From assembly GCA_021397835.1 (NCBI GenBank), contig JAJFZO010000065.1:1364001-1428000 (forward strand): a DNA stretch of 64,000 nucleotides, given 5' to 3'. Origin of the DNA: Moringa oleifera (Eukaryota > Streptophyta > Magnoliopsida > Brassicales > Moringaceae). The notes beneath the pieces are model-generated. The model had not been told where the DNA came from. It did no database searches and saw only the letters and a program-made list of their open reading frames with translations. Shown here piece after piece: positions 1-12,919 of this stretch; positions within the stretch are counted from its first letter, which is position 1; each line of letters opens with the position of its first letter. A program made the translations under genes and the position numbers.

Positions 1-795
1 CTGATAAGTTTGTGATCTAATCAACCAAATGTTAATGATTTATTTGACTTAATTTGCCACAGCAGCCTGACTCTCTTGGGTTAAATTCTCTTTTATATCA
101 ATTAATTCAATGTGCACCTTTCCATCTAGAGTGATTCAACCGATAGAATAAATGAATTTGCAGTGTCATCTGAATGTGGGAAATTAATAATCCATACAAG
201 CTTTAATTGATCGAGCAATACATTTATATATAGCATCAATTAAATCGGATATTATTCACCTGAAACTATCTTACGGAGAGTGAAGCTTAGCAAAAAGGTG
301 TGCTACAATAGGATTTATAAGAAATAATATAAGTGATATTACTAATGTGGAGGAAGTCTAGCTTTGCCAGTGCACATATAGATACCCTGAGAGGGATATC
401 TCATAACATGTGTTGTTCTGTACCCACAGAAACAACCATGAAAAAAAAGGGGAATGCACCGTAAACAAAGAGCAGATTCTGTCTCCATTATGATCCATCA
501 GTTTTCTACTGTCATATCATGATCATCTTTCGGAGACTGCTTTATTGGTGGGTCGTGGAAATATTTTCAGCTTTGCGTATGATCCCAACAGGTTGAATTC
601 CGGTCCAGCATGTGCACATCTGAATCTGCAGAAGATTTGATAAATGGAAGATTGAGAAGATTATTCTTTAATAAAATGAAGCAAAGGCAGTACTTATCAC
701 AAGGAACTGGAAGTCTCAACGTTAGAGAAGCTAATAATAAAGGGCCAAGCTTACCTAGTACTTAATTACAATGCTTACAAGGATGGAAGGCAGGC
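1..795. other. 3' flank of the LAZY gene, no gene seen
   Basis: No ORF with recognisable protein content was found on either strand. The part next to 796 probably contains the 3' UTR of the minus-strand LAZY gene. The remainder is unremarkable AT-rich flank. Confidence 0.5.
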
Positions 796-2939
796 TCAAA
801 TCTCTAGAACAATGTCTGCAATAAACGAAAAGGTCATGTTAATGCCAGAAGTTTATTAGTTATTCCTTGTTTGTTTGTGTATGTCACTGCAAGGGAGATA
901 ACATGGCATGTAGAAGCTCAAAATGAACTTACATTCAGAATCAGTCTTGACCCATTTATACCCATCGGCAGTTTTATCCCGTGTGTCATGTTCCTTTTTC
1001 TTCTTTGATGTTTGTTTGCCCTCTAAGTATTTCTTCATAGACGATGCTCGAGCAGAATTCTGGGGGTTAATCTTTTTGTGAAGCATTACCCTTAAGAGCT
1101 GTAGGTAAGTATCATGTAAGTAAAAAAGAGCATCGGAAGTGTACAAGAAGTAACCAAACCAATGAATGAATTATCTGGCATACATGATCTTTATTGCTTT
1201 GTAGAGGGGAAAACTTTTGTATGTGTTTCAGCTATAACATCTAGGAACATGAAAGATGCCACGGATGTAAAGTATTGAGCATACCTTTTCCATTCTGGAC
1301 TCTTGAAGTGTATCCCTCAAATTTGGTGCTGGTGCGAACCCACTTCTACATACAAACATCTTCTTGAGAAGGAAAGAGATGGATTTTTTACCAATTGCTT
1401 TCTTCTTGTTATCGACACACATGTCCTTGCATCTGCCAAGGATAAGACTAATGGTACGTTCAATATCCTCATCTTTGTCATCTGAATCACTGCAAAGAGC
1501 ATTGCTAATCCTCCGATCCACCTCTAAGCTTGATGGGCAATTGAGGAATCTATCCAGTGGAAGGCTTGCAAGCTCCTTTTCCACATCAGAAGTTGGTTTT
1601 CGTGACAGGAGCTTTGTGAGCTCTTTTTGTAGTTTACCAACTTCCTCAGGAGTGAAGTCTTGCAAGTCCTCTGATGAAGAGGGATCCTCTTCAATGTTAG
1701 ATGGTTCCTCCTGAATATCTTGGCTTGCTGGATTTTCTTTTAGATCATTGTTACCAAAGGTTCCTATTGCTAGCAACCCATGAGGCCAATCACTAAATTC
1801 TTCGCGGGAGTCTTGTTTCATGTGAGCTGCATAGCAAGAAAAGAGAACTCAGTACTAAATACCAAATAATTTATCCTGGAAGCTTTCTCTCCCTGTTAAA
1901 TGAAACCAGTTGATAAATATCAAATCGAATGAAATACTGGAACCTAATTCCAGTATGGTCATTCATTGTAAAACTGAGTTTTCTCACTTTTGGACCTCAA
2001 ATATATTAAAGATAGATCGAAGATCAAAGATCCCATCTAGCGATTTGTTAAATGCCCTTCATACCACTTACATATCAGAAAACAGAATTCTTGGGATCTT
2101 CTCCAATTTTGGAAGCAAACGACCAATAATTCACTAGAAAGTACTTTGAGAAAGATTTTTATGGCAGCTAACTCTTGGGCCATTAATCTTGCCAGCGTAT
2201 CGTAGAAGAATATATAAATAGAACACTGGCTCATTGAAAAAGAGTGAACCCTGCTTGCTAGACCATCAACTTATTAGGCTTGTTTATCAGATGAATTCAA
2301 CCATCAAGTCATTAAATAATATCTTCATCTTGATACGCATTGCCTACTGCATGTGTTCCTGTAAATTACTCTAGAAAGGATACTTCAGTAATTTGGACAT
2401 TGATCTGACCCATTCAGCTTTTCGATAGAGTCGAGCGTGCATTTATGGAGTTGCATGACCTCTCATGATGCAACTCGTTGACTGCCATATGACTTTTGTT
2501 TGATTTTAATGAAACCCAAAAGTAGCTTTGGATTGCATCTTTGTCCACGTTGGTTCATATATGGATTCATTTGTAAACATTAGCAGCTTTTGAATATACA
2601 TACAAGCATGCATGTGCGGAGCATGCACAAATAAACATCAAAAAACTTGTGCTTTGCAATGAGAAACCACATATAATAAAGGAGGTCGTATGTAAAAGAA
2701 GTGGAAGAAATGCTTACGAGTAGCTACGAATGCAGTTGATTTTTTGTTCTCATGCTTTCCAGTGAGCTTATTTTGCATCCAACCAAAGAACTGCATCCAA
2801 CACGGGGTTTCATTATATCATATAGTCCCCGCATAAATTTGAACTCACATGAACATGTAGTAGATTTTAGCTGAGAATATACAACTTCCTCGAGAACGTT
2901 GGGACAAAAACATATACTTGAAACAAAACTTACCTTCAT
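796..2939 (-). CDS. LAZY/DRO1-type gravitropism protein (5 coding exons, 268 aa)
   Basis: LAZY family proteins link gravity sensing to polar auxin transport and set the angle of roots and branches. Coding exons on the minus strand are 2934-2939, 2718-2790, 1285-1826, 933-1098 and 796-815. They sum to 807 nt and hold one frame. The N-terminus reads [14 protein letters not shown], residues 40-51 read [12 protein letters not shown] (the conserved IGT region), and the C-terminus ends YIVLEI, the short terminal motif of the family. Between these lie an acidic, serine-rich stretch and a basic segment near residues 215-250. The first coding exon holds only Met-Lys and the last only the terminal motif. 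All introns are GT-AG. Whether it is the LZY2, LZY3 or LZY4/DRO1 type cannot be settled by eye. A GA-rich microsatellite lies upstream, probably in the leader. Confidence 0.93.
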
Positions 2940-3255
2940 TTTGAGAGGCAGAAACCAGAGTCCTTTGCTTTCGTGATCTCAGCAAGAAGCTTCCTGGGTC
3001 TCAACAAGGAGCCTTCTGTAAGAATGGGAAGGTGGCGGGGATGGAGAGAGCACAGATGCAGAAATGTATTTTGAGAGCCTAGGTGTCAAGAGCAGATCTT
3101 CAAAGCCAGTGACACTGAGTTTCGGGAGCACGAAATATTAAGATGAAGTTACGATGAATCTGATGGCCGATCCTTTATTGGTTCAAGTTCCCAAAGACGG
3201 CCTTTTGCCTCTCCATACCCTCCTTCTTACCTTTGTATCTTGTGTTCAACCTTTT

Positions 3256-3259
<4 letters not shown>

Positions 3260-3298
<39 letters not shown>
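3260..3298. repeat. (TC)n microsatellite
   Basis: An almost perfect run of TC dinucleotides of about 39 bases. On the minus strand it is a GA run about 320 bases upstream of the LAZY start codon, with a TATATA-like sequence further upstream near 3366. It may therefore lie in the 5' leader or core promoter of that gene. Confidence 0.95.
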
Positions 3299-3299
<1 letters not shown>

Positions 3300-3301
<2 letters not shown>

Positions 3302-6300
3302 CTCTCTGTCAATCTTGAACAGCTAGTATGCCCATATCCCACCAGCGTGAAGACATTCTCTTGCAATATATAATGTGCTCCTTTGTATATTATAACACAT
3401 GGGAGATGATTCTGCGGTTGCCTATCTACGTGGCGCACCGATTTCCTCAAATTGATTGCACAAGTACTGATTTCAATAGAAATCAACTTTTTCACAGCAA
3501 GAGTAAGAATCAATCTCTATAACTTATCGAATGGTTACAGGGGTGACACGAAGGAGATACTAAAATAGAGGACTTCAACGGCCACTTGTAATATGATATA
3601 TATCTTGGTGTTGTTTCACACTCTTCCTCAACTCCTGATGCTCACTAGTTTTCATGATTCTTTTAATTGCATGAAAAATTAGTCGCCGTGTACTAAGATG
3701 GTACAACTGCACGTGCTATGGAGACTAATTAGTTTCATGATAAACTTAGAAGCTACCAGCACCTCCCTGCAACTTGCTTTAAATAATACTCTAAAAATGT
3801 TATTCTTGGTCTATAATTTCTCAGTACATTCCAAGTGAAACGGGAAATTTTTGCTAAAAAGAGAAGTTGAAAATAAAAAGGAACACGGCTACATGGGACT
3901 GATAGCGAAAACGTTCCTAAGGAAGAAACCCACATTCAGGTGGGAATGTCCCCTCACCGACCAAATCAAGTCCTGAATCTCACCTGCCCAGCTTTATATT
4001 AGATATTTGAAACACCATTGTTACTTCCATTTTCTTTCATTCCAAAACAAGAACATGCTAAAGTTCCATTCACATCATTAAATGAACGTAAGCATAAGTG
4101 AGCTGTCAACAAAAGGTTTCCCTATTGACAGGTTAACTTCGGTTTTCTGTTTGTCTACCATTTCAAGTACTAGCCTCCTCACTCTACCAAATTGAATATT
4201 ATAGGACAACAATGGAAACACATGCCACCAAACCATTGGTCAGACTATTGCTAAGATATGGGCTCTTCCCTAGAGATTTCTAGCGCATCTCTTCTGTAGA
4301 ACCATCACAGAAATTCTGGGAAGCACAGAAAAACTTAATCACCTTCACTAAATTTCTTATTGTAGAAAGTTAAAAGAAGCAGATCTGATTTTTTTTTTTT
4401 TTTCAGCAGGAGAATCAGGAGATTAAGCAAAGTACATATTCTCCTTGTTAGGGGAGATATCAGAAATTAAGCATCTTTCTGGGTTAATGTGGTACCACAT
4501 AATGACCAATGACGTGCTTGATCTCATCTACAAGTACCATGATTTGTTGGACAAAACATCATAGCTATGGTGAGAAAATGAGGAATTACAAAAAAAAAAA
4601 GAAAAAGAAAAAGGACACCACTTGGGGCAAATTAATGAACCACAAGACCTCATACTGAGATAAGAATTAATTACAGTCCCCAGAATCATCAATATAAATA
4701 GCCTGTTTTTTACATGCTTGAATTGGAGGTTTCTTACAAAATTATGTCTAATAAATCCTTGAGCCAGCCTTTTATAGTGAGTTCCAGAATCCTTATACAT
4801 CTGTCTTCTAGTTTCTATTTCTATGATAATGTCCCACATGATACCAGCCATATATGGCAATGTTATTTATCATAGCTAAAATGCAAGCTAATGAAAACAA
4901 GGATCTAATGTAATCTTGCAGCGACAAATAAGAAGTGGGTTTCTATTTAGCATAAAATCAATTTACTTCTATTTGCAAGGGAAAAAAATCAATATAGCAA
5001 ATCTTCATGTTTCCTTTTTTATGTGTCTTTATAATTACAAATGATCACAATGGCAATATGATAGAGACACCACAGATTAATAAAAGAGTTTCACAAATAA
5101 AAACACATATCCTATTCATGCGAGATATTGTCATTAAGTATGAGCTAATTCACAATTCTGGCAAAACATATAATAAAAGTCATGCTTTTAAGAAACTATG
5201 ACCAACATTCGAGGTAAAATTTTTGGGAAATTACTAAACTCTTACTATATTATGAGGGCACAATAAACGAATATAGGTAGAACTGACTTTTGGGAAGATT
5301 AGAGGGCAAATACTGTCAAAGCAACCGAAGGATGTCAACTAAATGTGCGTTATGCAATCTGTTAGTTTACATCTAGTTGCAAGGGCCCCATTGGGCACAA
5401 TCCCATCACATGACTGGCCCAATCAAGTGGGCCCTTGCCACATCAGACTTGATCGGTTAGCGTTGGTTACGTGTCAAGGACCAAGTTAATCCCATAATCT
5501 CCTGTCGGTCCAACACGTGGCCCAAAGGGGTCGGGTTGACTTTCCGCAATGATCCATTCCCAACTCACAACTGCCATTGCTTAATAAAACCGCATAAATT
5601 AAGCAAAACTATTGAAAGAACCATCCTTTTGATTTTCTCAATAATTTTTAATTAGTGCAAGTGTCGAATTTTTAATTCCTTTGCTTTTGTCAAGGTCACT
5701 CTCTTCAACATGATCGTATCCTACTACTATCAGCAGTATCTTAGGCAGACCATGATAGTTAAAGTGGCTACAAGCACAGTTTACTTGGCTACGTGTTTTG
5801 TCACACTTAATTGTTGATACACATCATAATTAAATGGTTTTGCATGTATGTTTATGGTAGGAGATGGCTTTGCATCGCACTTGTGCATTAAAAGATGGTT
5901 ACAAGATTGTTTGTAGTTGATCTAAACCATTGGATGGGACCACTTAAACCTACATGTGGGCATGTGCCACCTCTAAGCAACATGCAATGTGAAAATCTGG
6001 GTTCGTTTATTATGCGGTTTACATGATTTCACGTCACCTAGATGTGTAATTAAGCATGTTTGAAGGCAAGGATCCACGTGTAGAATGTTCTCCGGGTTTG
6101 TAGTGCCCTCTTTTGAACAACTAATATCGATAATGCTTAATTCAAAGCCAGAAAATCAGAAATATCCCCAGAATGCAAAAGGAAAAATATCTGCAATCCA
6201 TCGTCACCGAGCTCGTCACTGTGGTGCTCAGAAGCTCTCCAGAACGTAAAAGAAATTAAACTCCTCGAGATGCATGTCTATGCAAATGAAAAGCGGAGTC

Positions 6301-9300
6301 AAGGATCACTCCCACCAAGATAACAAAAAGAAATCAAAGCCATGTGATTTATTGCATCTACTAGACATCTAGGGTTTAGAAACCAAACCAAATTCTGCAA
6401 GGCTTACTAGATTTGGTAAGTAAAACACTTCGGCCAGCATAAACTAAGACCTTGTATGATGTGGACCTCAATCCTTCATGATGATGGTGGTTCTCATGGT
6501 TTGACTAAGCTCGAGTTTTATTGGATCATCAGTTGATAAAAAGCAATGTTTGTTGCATTAAGAATAAGCAAATGTTTCATCTTAATTAATCCCGAAAGTA
6601 AAATGTTTCATCTCACAAGGTCCATCAAAGTCTACCAGGTCAAGATAATATATCTTACTAATAGCAGAGTAATCAAATGCGGCCTTTGTTGTTAGTAACA
6701 AAGAGAAAACCCTCTATTCTTGGCCGCTAACTAGGAACCTGTTGGCGTACTTACATCTGACAAGAAAGCAACTCTGCAGTCAGTAATCTAGCTGTATTTC
6801 TAGAGGTTCGAATCTAGCAGAGCTGTAGCTCATGCCTAGAGGACCTCATTAGTTTAATTTCATCAGTGTGCCTACAACTTAAGGTATAAATGACAATTTA
6901 TATTCTGGAAATGTGAACTAAAAAACGAGTATTTGTACTTCACCTCCACTGGGCAAGGAGAGGAGGAAAGAGGCAGTAATCAGGGGGAAAATACAAATTA
7001 ACTAGATGGTTGACACGTAGACTCTTCTTCTCTAAGCTCATCTTAGCAGCAGCAAAACGAATGAGCCATATCATGGCCAACTCTGAACTTGTAACATTTC
7101 TAATTTTTCACCAAGTAATAATCCAACTGCAATTAGTTGAAGCAATCTGCCAATTGACTAATTATATGTTCAATGGCTTTACCAAGTTGTCATTCCCAGA
7201 AAGTACTGTCCAATGCACTCGTCCTTGATGAAGGGTAGCAACCTGTTTATTAAAAGTGTATAGCTTCAAAACTTAAAAATGCACTTAGGAGCTATTCCCA
7301 TGCCAAAGTATATCAAAGTGAACGAGAATAATGAAAGCCACGTTCTCAGTATAAAAAGGGTAAGTTGCGTCTGTGTGGAGTAGCCTAATAAATGGTGCAT
7401 TCCAGCTAAACCATAAAGCTTGGAAAAGCCAATGTATCCTCTTTATCATATAAAAAATTGAAGGATAGACACCTGGCCAAAAGATACATGGCCTTTTTCC
7501 CTCACTCTTTTGGGTAATGCTTTACCAGCCCTATAGCCTTTCATCATGGTAAATAAAATAAACACTACATCCCAAAACCAAATTAAGTAATTTGCCGAGT
7601 TTTGAGTTTGAGATTCTAAATCTATAACACTGATGCCACAAAAGGCTGGAAATCTCTCAGTATACTGAATAAAATATTGCTGAATACAGGGAAAAACGCA
7701 TGCACAGTATGAGAAACAAACAAGGAACAAGACCCCAACTTCTAACATCCCAACTACTTAGTAAAAACTTTTTTTGGACAACTTAATCTTCCCAGCTTAC
7801 AGAGTTCTAGTACATCTGGAAGGATTAAGGTTTGGTACATGCAAGGTCATCAAAGTCTTGCATGACCATTACCTGCAACATGCAAAAACAAATCTAACCC
7901 ACCATTAGCTGTTAAATTATGATTTCAAGTTTAACCATCAAAACTTTAATATACATTTTTACCAGCATCCTTCCCTAAGAATAGTTGTGCTTCAACTATC
8001 TTCAACTATATGTTTTGCCTACCTCCATGTAGCTGCACATGGGAAACTCCTGAATGATCGACATGAGAACTAAAAAATTCCATTCTTTAGATTCACATGA
8101 ACCTTGTTCAACAGAAACGCAAAAAAGGCTACTAACTATTTCTATTGACTTATGCAGAGATAGAACAGCTAGCCCACAGAGATGTAAAACCTTGCTCATG
8201 AAACTAATAGATACTCTTGCTTCATATTAATTTACTTGGGAGACAACATTCAGCAAGACCAAGCTTCAGTCACCAAAACTATAAATTAAACATTATTAGG
8301 CACTTCAAGATTCCTAAAATCAAACATATTACCCTCTAAGAAGCTACTGACTCTCCCAGATAAATTAGCCTGAGTCTTCAGATGCTATAAGCGCCCACCA
8401 ACTACTGTGATGTTTCAATAGCTAAAGTTGAGCTTCAAACATCATCCAACAATTGAAACATGCAGTGTCTTAAATGTTCAAAGTGAACGTACTCCAGCTA
8501 CAACAAAAATAAGCAGTCATACACCATCAAGACCAAAAGTACATGTGAATCAACTTATTGGATCAAATGACAACCTAAGCAATTGATTGACCAATAATGG
8601 TAGAAGTGAACAACCTAAGTAATTTATGGTGTCAACACCATGAAGAAATTATATTTTATGCCTTCTGCAGGGTAAGACCGTGAGCAAATGGGAGTAACAA
8701 AAGTTCATGCCATCCAATTTAAGAATTTTCAAGACATAAAAACCAAATAAAATAAAAAAGATAAAAGTCAGAGGAAAGTACAAACTGATAATCAAAAGAG
8801 GTTTTAATACAGCAATTTATCTGATGGTGTAACTGTCATAAATAAATGGGTGAGACAGTTTTTCTGCAGATAAAGCAGGATTAACTTCTATAATGCATGT
8901 AGTTCTTTCTGAATGCTTAACAATTACAGTTCGTCATGGTTTACATCTAGCTGACCTGACAAAAAGAAATGATGAACAAAGTAAATACAAATTTTTCTCA
9001 GCTAACAACAGACATTTTTCTCAGCTAACAACTGACATTTTTCTCAAGGACAGCATCATCTTTCTTCAGTTGATCATAGCCAAATAACTTGCTTTACTTT
9101 GCCATATCATTCAATGGATTAATCTTAGTCAGTGATCAAAATGTTAGACATTGTAACGCTATCCTGGATTTATTATGTTTCCCACTTCCTATTTTCTAGA
9201 AAATCTTTCCTAAATAAAAAGATAAAAAAAAGTTCAAAAAATTCATGATCTAGAAATGGAGGCTAAGGTTGGGAATCAGAAGATACAAATGAGTTGCTAA

Positions 9301-10006
9301 AGGAAAGATAATGACATACTTTTCATAACAACTGCTGTACAACTGCATTGTACAATTTCATCGATATTAGTTCAAAACAGGAAAAGAAATGTATAGATTT
9401 ATAAGAATTTAAAAACCAAAGTTCTCTGTTGTAGTGTTAAAAGTATTTTACGTATGTACCTTTCTCTCGGTTTAATATTCATTCCAATTCTACATTGCTT
9501 AATACAAGACTACTACATTTAACAAAAGGCAAACAAGATACATTTCCATTCCTCATCCACCCAACAAAAATCCCCATCCCCACGCATGCCCAACAGCACC
9601 AGCATAAACGAATTGAAAAGAAATTCAAAAGAGAAAGTAAGACACTGCTACAGCTCTATACATGAACCTATAAGGCTATGAAAACTAGGGCAAAATAGAC
9701 AAAGGCATCCTAAACCAACCAACAAACCATTGAGAGAATAATTCGCATTTGAAGATATTTATGCAAGAGTATGGCCCAGATTTCATGGATGGGCATATCA
9801 CCAGGTGTCATCAACAGAGATGCCATGTCAAATCTGATGCACAGAGAAAAGTTATGTAACGTAGATTTCACATTCCATCTAATGAGTAAAAAGGAGTTAT
9901 GTTAGTATGAATGCATACGTCAGGCTCAGATAACATAAAATCATCATACCTAGGAAAATATCGGCCTGAGAATATTAGGTTATGTGTACAACACAAAAAG
10001 AGGTCA
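3300..10006. other. 6.7 kb interval without a supported gene
   Basis: This stretch between the LAZY and NDPK genes has only short ORFs of low complexity or intron-like composition and no recognisable domain. It holds poly-T and poly-A runs, a 23-bp tandem repeat near 9000, and a scatter of ACGT-core sites at 5469-6080. The last kilobase probably includes the 3' UTR of the NDPK gene. A non-coding transcript cannot be excluded from sequence alone. Confidence 0.5.
8991..9046. repeat. 23-bp tandem repeat, about 2.4 copies
   Basis: The sequence ATTTTTCTCAGCTAACAAC recurs at 8991 and 9014, with a partial third copy from 9037. The period is 23 bp and the copies are nearly identical, so this looks like a recent local duplication. 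Confidence 0.85.
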
Positions 10007-10139
10007 CTAACCTGTTATCTCTTTGAAGAAAAGCGAGATTTCCCTTTGAGCTGATTGAGTAGAATCTGAACCATGAACACAATTCTTTTGTGAATCCAGC
10101 CCACACATTGCTCTGATGCTGGAAAAGAAAGAAAGAAAA

Positions 10140-10174
<35 letters not shown>

Positions 10175-11785
10175 TTATAGATATATATGAACAGGAAATT
10201 CAAACTAAAAGGAGAACACCAAGCAAATTAACAAGTTTCGCCTACAAAAATACTAAAATGTATTGCAAAAGAATTTTAGATAGAGTAAGTGGGATCCTAA
10301 TCGTAAAAGGCAGCCCATCAAGAGGATGCGTCAATTGTCAATTGGCATGAATCAGGTAATTTTTAAATAAATTTTAGAAAAGATCAGCACAACATGTAGA
10401 ACCTGTGAGGATGAGAAATCTTTGCCTTGTGTGCATCAGTTGGTCCAATTAAAGCACGCCAATCAGCAACAGCATTTTCCTTCTCCAATATCATAATCAA
10501 GACTGGACCACTAAGAGAAGTGAAGTGCCAGAATTAGAGGGAGCCAGAAAGAGAGGAAGAGATTTGTTTGGAAGTAGCCACAAACTAATTTGAAAACCAA
10601 AAAGAATCAATGAAAGCACTCTGTTGCATATTAAGTTTATAGGTTTACTTTAGCCAGAAACCATTGTAAAAGGATTAACAAAAAATCATCATGTAAAAGA
10701 AGCTACCTTGTCATGTATGTGATAAGACTGGAGAAGAAGCTCTTTGATGAGTGCTCAGCGTAAAACATTGAAGCAGTTTCCTTATCAAGTTGAGTGACTG
10801 TTTCCTTAAAAATGCTGAAACCAGACTCTAGAATGACCCTTCTTATCTTCTCAGTATAGTTGCCAGACAATCCATCTGGCTTTATCATAGCTAATGTTTT
10901 TTCCTTCTTCACACCTCCTTTGCTCAAAGACCTAAATTTGTTGCATATTTGAGATAACTGAATATTAAGAGAAACAAGATAGTAAACTCTGAAACAGCAA
11001 GCAATTAGAGCAATAAAACAAAAATTGGCTTCCTTTTTTTCATCAGAAATATTGGGTTCCTATAACTAATAGCGCAAATAATCAAAAGGGAATATGACTC
11101 AGTTTGTCAGCCAAATTCTAGGATCCTCCAAGAGGCATCAACTCATTTAGAAAAATCAGAACAAAGTCAGCAGACTAAATAATTAAGACAAGGAAGGGCT
11201 CCTGAATCCTAAGAAATGTATTCTATGTCATGTTTTCCTATTTGCAAGCAGTCCATAGTCCTGTACGAGAATGTAAGATATGGTAGCATAAGAAACCATC
11301 CTCATTACTATGTATTTTAATTTTCTCTAAATTTAATGAATACATTATGGTGGGACCTTTAGTACTGCTTCCATCAAAGATAAGAGCAGACATCAGCCAG
11401 TCTAAAGGCTAAAAATTTGCAGAATATAGTAAACTAAGCAAAATCAATACACCAAAACTATCAAACTCTAGAAGAAATTAAAAGTCGTCAATCATGAAAT
11501 GCAGATATAAAACATGAACTGTAAACTAAAACTTTAGGCTCTGTTTGGAAACTAAGGGGAGCTCTGGGATAAGAAATAAAATTAAACTCAGAATCTTGCC
11601 AAAAAACGAAAACATCCTTTCTCTTTCATTTTCCATCAGTTTCTTGCCAAGCAAACACGAAAATTGACCAACAAAAAAGAAAACGAGAAATGGCCTAGCT
11701 TGCCTAACCTGTTTGGCAAACAGACCGAGACAAGAAAGAAGCAAAACATCAATTTGGCTGCTAACGGAATCGCTTGAAGCGTCAT
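10007..11785 (-). CDS. Nucleoside diphosphate kinase with N-terminal signal-like segment (4 exons, 173 aa)
   Basis: NDP kinases transfer the gamma phosphate from a nucleoside triphosphate to a diphosphate through a phosphohistidine. Exons are 11709-11785, 10707-10931, 10403-10510 and 10007-10118, in total 522 nt with matching phases. The start was chosen because only this frame joins exon 1 to exon 2: residues 1-25 begin [13 protein letters not shown] and run into a hydrophobic stretch ending VCLPN, a plausible signal peptide. The kinase core follows: [11 protein letters not shown] near residue 35, SHPHSIR near 135, and the active-site motif NCVHGSD with His152. It resembles the divergent Arabidopsis NDPK at At1g17410 rather than the cytosolic or organellar NDPK1-3 (recalled, not searched). 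The in-frame TAG overlaps a possible GTTAGT donor, so a further 3' exon cannot be ruled out. Targeting to the secretory pathway is inference. Confidence 0.9.
10140..10174. repeat. (TA)n(GA)n microsatellite in NDPK intron 3
   Basis: A TA run passes directly into a GA run, just upstream on the minus strand of the last NDPK exon, close to its polypyrimidine tract and branch region. Length polymorphism here could in principle affect splicing. Confidence 0.9.
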
Positions 11786-12919
11786 CTGAAGGATTTAGCT
11801 GCAAAAACGCAGTTATCAGAATAACAATCGGCACATAAACTGACAATCAACACCACAATACATATTACTAACATCATCAGAATAATCGCTTCCAGCAGTT
11901 TATGCTCTGCTTGTTAAGGAAAGAAAAAGAAAACGAAAGAGTATCACCAGAAGTGTTTGCTGCTGACTTTTAGCATCCAATTACATGACAGAGAAAACTA
12001 AACGGAGCCATTATGAATATTTGGCTCGATCAAGCGGATTCCATGTCCTTCTCTTGTCATTTTTCCAATACGAAAACTTAAGTGTTGAATTAAATAAAAA
12101 TTTTTTCCTCCTAATTTCCTGCAATTTACAGGAAAACATACAAAGATCTTACCTGGAAGCAGAATAATAAAAAGAAAATTAAAAAAATCTTCGCAGAGGA
12201 CAACCGACTATGAAGGGCGGGAAAATGAAACGAAAGGAAATGAGCGAGAAATTTTCGGCGTAATGTTGGCGTGTACATATAGCACCAGTAGAGTCGGAGC
12301 ACGCGTCTAGGGCAGTACGGACCCCAATTTATAAACTATTATTAGCATTTCCTCTCCTCTCTACCATTATGATATTTTTAATGGTAATTACAATTATAAT
12401 CATAACCATTTTTACTATTTCCTTTGAACTTTAGATGCTCCCTTCCCTTGTACGGATAAGAGAGTGATTTCACAGCCACGATACATTGTCCGAAGTCATT
12501 ATGAAGAATTGACTTGTTACCAAGGTTTTTAGTTGATTTGAGAGATAAAATGCCACCCCAAAAAATAATTTATGCAGAAACTTGACTTTGATTTCTACCA
12601 CTTTGATGGGACTAGATTTCATTGATCACGTGAGCAACCAAACTTATCAATGGGGCAGCATTACTTTAAAACACAGTAGAATTGAGCTGCCACCTGTTGA
12701 TCCTAGTGCTTGTCTCAATTGATTAGCACCAATTTTTGGTGGAAAAAAAATGTAAATTAAAAGTTACAGAGAAAATAAAAAACATAGAGAATCGGGTTTG
12801 GTTGAAAGCTTGCAGGATCCTTCCATGAAAGTATTGCTACATTATACAACAAAGAATATTACATACATATATATATATATATATGATTACATGCACATTA
12901 TTATATTAGCATGTTTACT
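11786..12919. other. NDPK 5' flank and intergenic gap, no further gene
   Basis: A TTTTTGCAG acceptor-like sequence just upstream of the NDPK start suggests a 5' UTR intron on the minus strand. The remainder is AT-rich. It contains a TA microsatellite at 12868-12884 and the 3' end of the neighbouring VIT/VWA gene. No coding potential was recognised. Confidence 0.45.
12868..12884. repeat. (AT)n microsatellite
   Basis: A short perfect AT run just downstream of the stop codon of the VIT/VWA gene, probably within or beside its 3' UTR. Confidence 0.9.

Noticed and set aside
7446..7748. 100-codon minus-strand ORF in the LAZY-NDPK gap
   Set aside because: Hydrophobic N-terminus but no recognisable motif, no supporting neighbouring exons and intron-like composition.
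11526..11846. ORF of 106 codons covering the first NDPK exon in another frame
   Set aside because: It begins with TTG, not ATG, and includes a clear TTTTTGCAG acceptor. Its phase does not join the kinase exon, while the overlapping frame starting at 11785 does.
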